Notes under the pieces: model-generated
Told to the model about the DNA's origin: nothing
The model's input: only the letters and a program-made list of their open reading frames with translations
Database searches by the model: none
NCBI GenBank assembly: GCA_014529385.2
Contig: CM043944.1
Span: forward strand, 58,268,268 to 58,332,267
Length of the DNA stretch: 64,000 nt
Origin: Adiantum capillus-veneris
Lineage: Eukaryota > Streptophyta > Polypodiopsida > Polypodiales > Pteridaceae
Reading direction: 5' to 3'
Translations under genes and position numbers: made by a program
Shown: in pieces, positions 57,794 through 64,000 of the stretch
How positions within the stretch are numbered: position 1 is the first letter of the stretch
Layout: every line of letters begins with the position of its first letter

Positions 57794-59119
57794 CTATGAC
57801 TTGTGATCTTGTATGTTCATATCACATCATCTACGTATGCACATTCTTTTAGCCTGATATTCTTGGAAACATGGACCATGTTCTCTATGCATCACTACTA
57901 GCACACCTAGTGGATTAGTCATGGAAGGTCAATGACCACCATTTACAATTTACATGCAATCACTAATACACAAACAAAAGGATATTTTTTTGTTAATAGT
58001 AGGCAACTCATGTGGACCAAGTGACCTTGATAACCTCTCTCACATGACAAGTTTAAGAGATCTAAATATATTTAAAAAAAGCTTTAATTTTTTATTAAGT
58101 AGTCATGCCAAACACGATTGCCTAAGAGGTAAATTGGTAGGCACTCAAGGAGGGAAGGAAAAAGAAATGCACATGATGTATCTTCTTCCTTAAAGAATGC
58201 AACTGTGGAAGTGTCTTACACTAAGAAGATCATTCATGATTGTTGTATTATAGTGTCTGTGTGGAGGCCAACTTTTGGGCCACATAGCTTGGTGAGAATT
58301 CTTAGAGTTTCTAGAGATATAAGGTGTGTACATTGGTGATCATGGTGGGCCTGTCGTAGTTTTGCTAACTATAAGTTAGTTAAGAAATTATGTTTGCTCA
58401 ACTCACCGAGTTCCCAATCTTACAAAGTATCTATGATCCTTATTGTGTATATTATGTGCGTTCAAGGCCTATTTTTAGAACCCCTTATCTGTGAATATTT
58501 ATTGATAAAATACATCCATTTCATACTCAATCCGTAAATTTTTGTCCAAATTCCATTTTATGGTACCCTTCTGTGTATGAAAATGTGAGAAAAAATGAAA
58601 TTTAACAATCCCACATGGTAGTTGCATAATTATGAAAAGGGACCCCCCCAAGCTATGATTAAGGGTGAAGATTATGAAGTTTAGGAGACTCTAGTGGGAA
58701 ATTAGCATCCACTAATAGTGAAAAGGCACATGATGCATGTAAATTTATAGTTGATGAATATTATGTGATCCAATGTTATACATGGTTGCATGGATTAGAT
58801 CCAATGTTGAAACAAAGCTATGAGCATAGTTCATTCAAGGTTGGTGCCAATGATACACATGTTCTCTTATTTCAAAAGAAAAATTTTCCCTCTTTTCCTA
58901 CACATGTCTAGCCAAACTCCTTGAGTTCAGTTTTAGTGCAATAGAATAAGTTTTTAGGTCTTATTCCATGTGTGTCTAATTTCAACTATGAGTTAAGTGC
59001 ATAGGACAACCTTTCTCTCTCATGATCAGTCCTCAGTGCCACATGCTTCTCTCTCTGGTACTTCTGCAAGTGAAAGAAAGTCTCATATACAAGTCTTTAG
59101 TCTTAGATCAAGGAGTTTT
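57794..59119. other. No gene recognised
   Basis: AT-rich DNA between the candidate LTR and the J relic. It may contain eroded RT sequence of J, but no motif can be read. Confidence 0.45.
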
Positions 59120-61150
59120 GTTTTTGAAAGCTTTAGGTTGGTTTTGGCATATATCCCATTCTAGTCATCTTCATGGATCTTCTTAAGCCATTTGTCTTGG
59201 TGAAGGATGCTAGCAATTGAGCTATTTGTACAATTTTAATCCGAGATGGTAAACTAGTCACTTTTGAGAGTAAGAAAATTGATTAAGCACACTATAATTA
59301 TTCTCACGATGTTCATGACCTCTATGTAGTAATTCATGCCCTTAAAAGAGGCACCATTATTTGTTAGATTGAGCCTAGCGTGAGATAGTGTTTGACACCA
59401 TGAAAGTATCAAATGAAAACTATACAAAACTAATTTGAAGGGTCAAAAGACTAGGTGGCATGAGATTCTTCAAGAGTATGATGTTAAGCTTTGGTATCAT
59501 AAAGGGTGGGGCAATGTTGTAGCTAATGCTCTCAATGATATGCCAAATATTAAGTCTCACTTATTCATTGTAATCAAGAGTGAGCTTCTAGAATCTCGTT
59601 AGGGAAAATGTGAGCAGGTTGAGGCATACTCCATGGTGTGGAAACATGTCAAAATGAGAGATCCTTCTCAGCAATGGTATTTGTGTTTCAAACTACTCTA
59701 CATTGATGAGGTAACTCTATCGAATAAGGTTCCCATTGAATATGGGTACCTATTCCACAAGGGATGAGTGTGTTTACTAAGGGCTATAGGCATTCAACAT
59801 TGAATTCTTTATCAGTTTCATGATAGTCCAAGTGTAGGGCATCCAAACATCAGAAAGAATTTTGTATTTGTATGATTAGTTTTATTGACCAAGGTTACAT
59901 AGACATGTTGAAGATATGTCTTGCATTGCCAAAAATATCAAGGTAATAAAGCACACCACCTAAAGGTAAGAGGATTCTTGATTAGAAATTCCAAATGTAA
60001 AATGGAAAAATATCTTTATAAGCTTCACAGTTGGTCTTCGTACTGCCAGAGTTAGACATAAAATAATATGGGTGATAGTGGATTGGTTGACTAAGATGTG
60101 TAAGTTTACACCCACTAAGTCTCCCATTAAGACTCTTGAACTACCAAGGATGTTGGTGGAACATGTTTATAGGCTATATGGTTTGCCTGACAATCACATT
60201 TGGAGGGATGTATCTGATACAAAACTCAATCTCAGTACTATACACCATCCATATATCGATGACAAATCGAGGATCAATTAAATGTTGGAATATATGCCAT
60301 GAGCATATGTTAGTAAGAAGCAATCAACTTGGGAATATTTACTTCCATTTTGGAGTTTAATTACAATAGTGCTAGACATGTTACAACTGATTTTAGACCT
60401 TCATGCCTATATGGTTTCCAACCTCGATCATGATGTTAGTAAGAAGCAATCAATTTGGGAATATTTACTTCCATTTTGGAGTTTAATTACAATAGTGCTA
60501 TACATGTTACAACTGATTTTAGTACCTTCAGACCTACGTATGGTTTCCAACCTCGATCATGATGAGTTATAGTGGGTTTGGCAACTAAAAAAATTCAATA
60601 GTCATAAAATTTATCCATTATTATATGGACATGTTGAAAATGTCTTGTAACAATGTTTGGCAAGCCTAGGGTAGATACTAGAAGTATCCCGATGAAAAAT
60701 GTCATCAGGTTACTTTCATGGAAGGTAACGAGGTTATCTTATGGGTTCAAAAAAAGCCAAAAAGTTTGAAGATTGATTCCACTCCTAGATTGTCTCCAGG
60801 TTTTGTAGCCTTTCAAAGTACTCAAGAAAGTATGAGATATGGACTGTAAATTGGGCCTTCCTTTCCATTCACATCTTATGTTTAATGTATGTGCCTTATG
60901 AGATCACTTGCATCATCATGACAATTGTCTATCAAGGTATTTTAGTAGACTTCATTCAACCCCCAAACTTACTGTATCAGCGTGAATGCATAATGGACTT
61001 TTGCAAATTGTGGACATGACATCATGCTCATCACATCAAGCATTAGTTAAGTGAAAAGACACAAACCAAAGAACGTGCAACTTCAAAAAACATTAGTATT
61101 CTTTGGAATAAATTTATCACTTTTGTTTTTGAGGATGAAAACACTTTTTT
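59120..61150 (+). pseudogene. Element J: chromovirus-type Gypsy pol relic (RNase H and integrase)
   Basis: RNase H at about 59180-59560: PFVLVKDASN, TFESKKID, VIHALKRG, WYHKGWGNVVANALNDMP across frames. Integrase zinc region at about 59740-59960: GYLFHKG, YQFHDSPSVGHPNIRK, LHCQK. Core: WVIVDWLTKMCKFTPTKSPIKT (60065-60130) and HVYRLYGLPDN, then TIHHP. The following block, SKKQSTWEYLLPF, is tandemly duplicated. The C-terminal part (about 60690-60850) reads QVTFMEGNEVILWVQKKPKSLK, as in plant Del/Tekay-like and related Gypsy integrases. Stops are frequent. No LTRs were recognised. Confidence 0.75.
60308..60562. repeat. 126-bp tandem duplication in element J's integrase
   Basis: Units 60308-60433 and 60434 to about 60562 both run TGTTAGTAAGAAGCAATCAA...CCTCGATCATGA with very few differences, which suggests a duplication much younger than the element. 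Confidence 0.9.
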
Positions 61151-61913
61151 AAAGAGTGTGTGACTATAGGAAATGAGGTCCTATGAGCAAGGTCAATGAC
61201 TAAAGCTTCGAATAGCAAGCATGATGGCTATTATTAACAAGGGTTGTTAATAGGTTGTTGGTAGTAGTGTAGGCTATTTCACCCTTTTTTGGGCTAGGGA
61301 AAATGACACAAGGGCATGCGTGCTCTCTGCTATCAAAGAGCCTTTTGCAATGCCAAAAACATCATCAACAATATCCCTTAAGTGCATAAGTCAACAAGCC
61401 TCTCTACCTATTGAGATCATATCATATAAGGATAAAATGTACTTGGAAGATGACGGAAATCACCTCTAGTTCACATCCACTCAACATGTAGACCCTAGCA
61501 CTTCTATTGATAGGAAACAACCTTCATTAAAAGTAACGGTAAAATCTAGCTGATCATGACATGATTTGTAAACTAAGAGCAAGATTACTAATGACTCCCT
61601 TAGATATCATAGTCTCATTAGTAACCTCTCTTACGATGATTAAAACATTCTACTTTGAATACTATTGAAGATACAAATGCACTAGGACCATTGCACTAGA
61701 TACTTACAACAACTGCAATTTAGAGATATCGTGACTATAAAAAAAATTCTATTATAAATAAATAAGAGAAAATTTAATTTTCTAAATGTATAAGCTATAT
61801 AGAGCTACTTCAATATCCATATTGGGTGTCCCTAAGAGATCAAGGTTTGTTGGACTTTTTTTGAACTAACAATCCTCTTGCAAAGGAGGTTACAAGATTT
61901 TATAGATACACTA
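61151..61913. other. No gene recognised
   Basis: Sequence between J and H without a supported coding frame or repeat match. Confidence 0.45.
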
Positions 61914-62734
61914 TGTCATAATAACTAGACTCTAATTCTCCTAAATGATTTTCTCATGTTGAACTGATCATTTAATATGGGGAAGTACCAGAGGAGAAAA
62001 GGCTAGATTATTGATAAGGTTAGCAAATTGGTCACACTAGGGATCCAAAGGAGGGAAAATAGGGATCCAAAGAGGGACCATCTGTAGAAGAGCAATGTGC
62101 AAGCAATGGGCTTCAAAGACCTAAGGTTCAGCCCATTAAGACTTCCAAAATGCTAAGGCTCCAAATTTCAAAGGGTAAGCCATTAATGCATGCTCATCTC
62201 CTCTACCATGCTAATTACTAATCTATGCTAAGCTTTTATGAGTGATTATGTGACGAGATATACTTCTTTCTCGTAAGACTACTCCTTCCTCTCAATCTAC
62301 TCTCATACCCCGCTAGCTCTCACCATCTTTGAAGGTGTGTGAGGTCTTGGGTCTGAGACTGTGAGGGAATTGATGTTGTGTTTTATAAGTGTGTTCATGG
62401 TGCTTGAATCTCCCATATTTATTGCACCAGTAAGTTATTGAAGGAGCACAAAGTATTGTAAAATGTCTCTTTTGATGGAGGAAACCTATAATACAGAGCC
62501 TTTTGGAGGGAAGACCGGCTCCATGTAAATCTGGTTCTCAATTGTTGTTTATAGCTTAATTTCTCTCTCTTTTGAAGTATTGTTCATGCCTATCTTACTA
62601 GGTGTTATGCTTTTTGTTGCTCTCTCCATCCAAGCACTCTTGCTATGCTCATTAGGAATATATTCTAATGGAATGCTCACTATGTATATGCTATTTTCCG
62701 CTACACACAAGTTACTATGTCATTAAATATTACA
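61914..62734 (+). repeat. Element H 5' LTR
   Basis: 821 bp ending TATTACA before the PBS. It aligns with G's LTR from TTCTCCTAAATGATTTT to CACAAGTTACTA, with a gap for G's 51370-52165. Confidence 0.65.
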
Positions 62735-62735
62735 T

Positions 62736-62749
62736 TGGTACCAGAGCAC
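62736..62749 (+). other. Element H primer-binding site
   Basis: TGGTACCAGAGCAC differs from the initiator tRNA-Met site TGGTATCAGAGC by one base. Confidence 0.88.
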
Positions 62750-63148
62750 AAGGTTTCTCTTTTCTTGCTCAAGAAGGGAGGTCCTCAATCTAGCTATAAA
62801 TGGTTGGTATTATTAATTGCAATTGAGTAAGTAGAATAGGGATTTTTTAGCCTTGTAGTCTATCTACTTTGTCGCGATAACGGGGCATCACTGTCGAGAG
62901 CTATGGTCTTAATAGGGGAGTCCTATGGGGCTTGCCTACAGCTAACCACTATTGAGCTATTAGAAGCTTGATAGGAGCCGGTACTGTTTTGATGTTGAAA
63001 GACCCTCTCTTCTATTTCTTGCAATTAATGATATTCAAGCCACGGGTACAGGAGCTTAAGTGCTTTTCTAAAGGGGTAAAGAGGAGTAGCAACTAGGGAT
63101 TGAATTGCCAAAGTACACCTAAAACTATTACACCTAAAAATTGTTAGA

Positions 63149-64000
63149 ATGGCTGACAATAGTAAAGAGAGAGAAATTAATGTTGATAGCTTTGATTTTG
63201 CTAATGAGTGGGCTACTAATGATGCCCCTATGCTTGTTAACTACCTTGTTTCTAGGCTTCAACAAGCCATGGGAAATCCGTCCCTCCAAAGTGAAGTGCA
63301 ACAGCAGCTTCGTGCTCATGGGATTCTCCAAACTTCCCACCAAGAAGAGAGAGTACCTGGGAAGCCTCCTTGTGAGACTTCCAAAAGAGGCCTCTCTCCG
63401 ATTCGAGAAGAAGAAGAGGATCTGTACAAAGGGCTCCAAAATTTACTACTAGGTGACGCATCTCCTTCCCAAAGGAGAACTCAAGAGCCTCCACCAAAAG
63501 GATGAGAAATATGTGAGTCTCCTGCCACCTCGGTGGAGATGGCTCCACGAAGGCGACGGGAAAAACACTCTCCATCACCTCCTAAACGGAGAAGACCATC
63601 GCACACCCCTCCACACCATAATTCAAAGAGGGATGTTAAAAAACAAGAGAAGAAAAAGGCGAGAAATACGTCACCCTCTTCTCCATCTTCTTCATCCTCT
63701 TTCTCTTATGAATAAAGTGATGGTGCAGACAAAGAGGAACAAGGCAAGAAAAAGGTGAGAAAGATGTCACCCTCTTCTCCATATTCCTCAAATTCTTCAT
63801 CTTTTGAAGAAAGCGATGGTGCAACTTTTGAACCACCAAAAAGAAGAGTCCATAGGAAATCCTATGCTGTGTGGAGGAGGTCTTCCAAGCTCAAGAAGTT
63901 CAAAGAGGGAGGAAAGAACATCTCTTTCCTTACCTACGATGGCACCTTTGGTGCTACGGACAAAGTCTTGGATTTCATCCAACAATTCAATGCGGCGTTT
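63149..64000 (+). pseudogene. Element H gag, 5' part, with two stops
   Basis: ATG at 63149 (MADNSKEREINVDSFDF). One frame runs to the window edge and is broken by TGA at 63503-63505 and TAA at 63713-63715. The conserved N-terminal domain (LVNYLVSRLQQAMGNPSLQ), the HQEERVPGKPPCETSKRGLSP linker, two Lys-Arg/Ser-Pro repeats (KKKARNTSPSSPSSSSS and KKKVRKMSPSSPYSS) and the start of the capsid core (FLTYDGTFGATDKVL) match G. The serine/basic repeats resemble SR-type low-complexity tails. Their role in gag is unknown. Confidence 0.82.

Larger units (their letters stand above)
61914..64000 (+). mobile_element. Element H: second copy of the G-family Gypsy, runs off the window
   Basis: LTR (61914-62734), PBS TGGTACCAGAGCAC (62736-62749), leader, then gag from 63149 to the window end, all collinear with G. 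The LTR lacks about 800 bp found in G's. The left border TGTCATAATAAC is tentative. Only the 5' part is in view. Confidence 0.8.

Noticed and set aside
1-64000. tRNA, rRNA or snRNA genes and host protein-coding genes
   Set aside because: No cloverleaf-like sequence, rRNA core motif or multi-exon gene with a recognisable domain was seen. tRNA-like words are primer-binding sites.

Overview
This window is transposable-element DNA from what is almost certainly the nuclear genome of a land plant. It is packed with Ty3/Gypsy and Ty1/Copia LTR retrotransposons, AT-, CT- and poly-C microsatellites and small TIR transposons. I found no convincing host gene, tRNA, rRNA or CRISPR array. The species cannot be named from the sequence. 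The repeat load suggests a large genome (fern, lycophyte, gymnosperm or large angiosperm).

The main feature is a Russian-doll nest covering positions 1-35392, with insertion footprints readable at three levels. Element A is a plus-strand Gypsy whose 5' end lies outside the window. Its gag-pro and pol relics occupy 1-5362, and its 3' LTR starts at 5378 and ends at 35392. Inside that LTR sits element B (5705-33075, minus strand, same family as A, 4-bp target duplication ACGT). B is split between gag and protease by element C (12707-29044, plus-strand Gypsy of a second family, duplication GTGAC). C's 5' LTR is split by element D (13409-18949, a nearly intact TNT1/Tork-like Copia, duplication ATTTG). 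C's own 3' LTR still shows the unoccupied version of D's target at 28815-28819. Two small DNA transposons also landed here: a 1.3-kb element with CACTA-type ends in B's integrase (8521-9840) and a 358-bp hAT-like MITE with an 8-bp duplication in A's LTR (33107-33464). The insertion order is therefore A, then B, then C, then D.

The A/B family is the most unusual component. Both copies carry an Asp-His-Gly protease active site, an FIDD reverse-transcriptase motif, a Cys-His box with a five-residue last spacer (B copy), and a gag-pro stop overlapping pol in the -1 frame with a slippery-type heptamer at the same place. Its RT and integrase wording (TLPxxATNSVA, FIDDLPIKG, YNPEGNGKS) reminds me of fungal Gypsy elements more than of the usual plant lineages.

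From 35393 on there are older, truncated elements. These are Copia F (minus, 35858 to about 39900), Gypsy E (plus, 40456 to about 47290, a cousin of C), a microsatellite-rich stretch (47290-50800), and Gypsy G (51119-55538) inserted in an LTR-like repeat related to F's LTR. They are followed by a candidate solo LTR (56881-57793), a chromovirus-type Gypsy relic J (about 59120-61150), and Gypsy H (61914 to the window end), a second copy of the G family.

Coding decay is dominated by CAG/CGA/TGG-to-stop transitions, as expected for methylated, silenced repeats. Only D, with one 1-base frameshift, one stop and one protease active-site change, looks recent.
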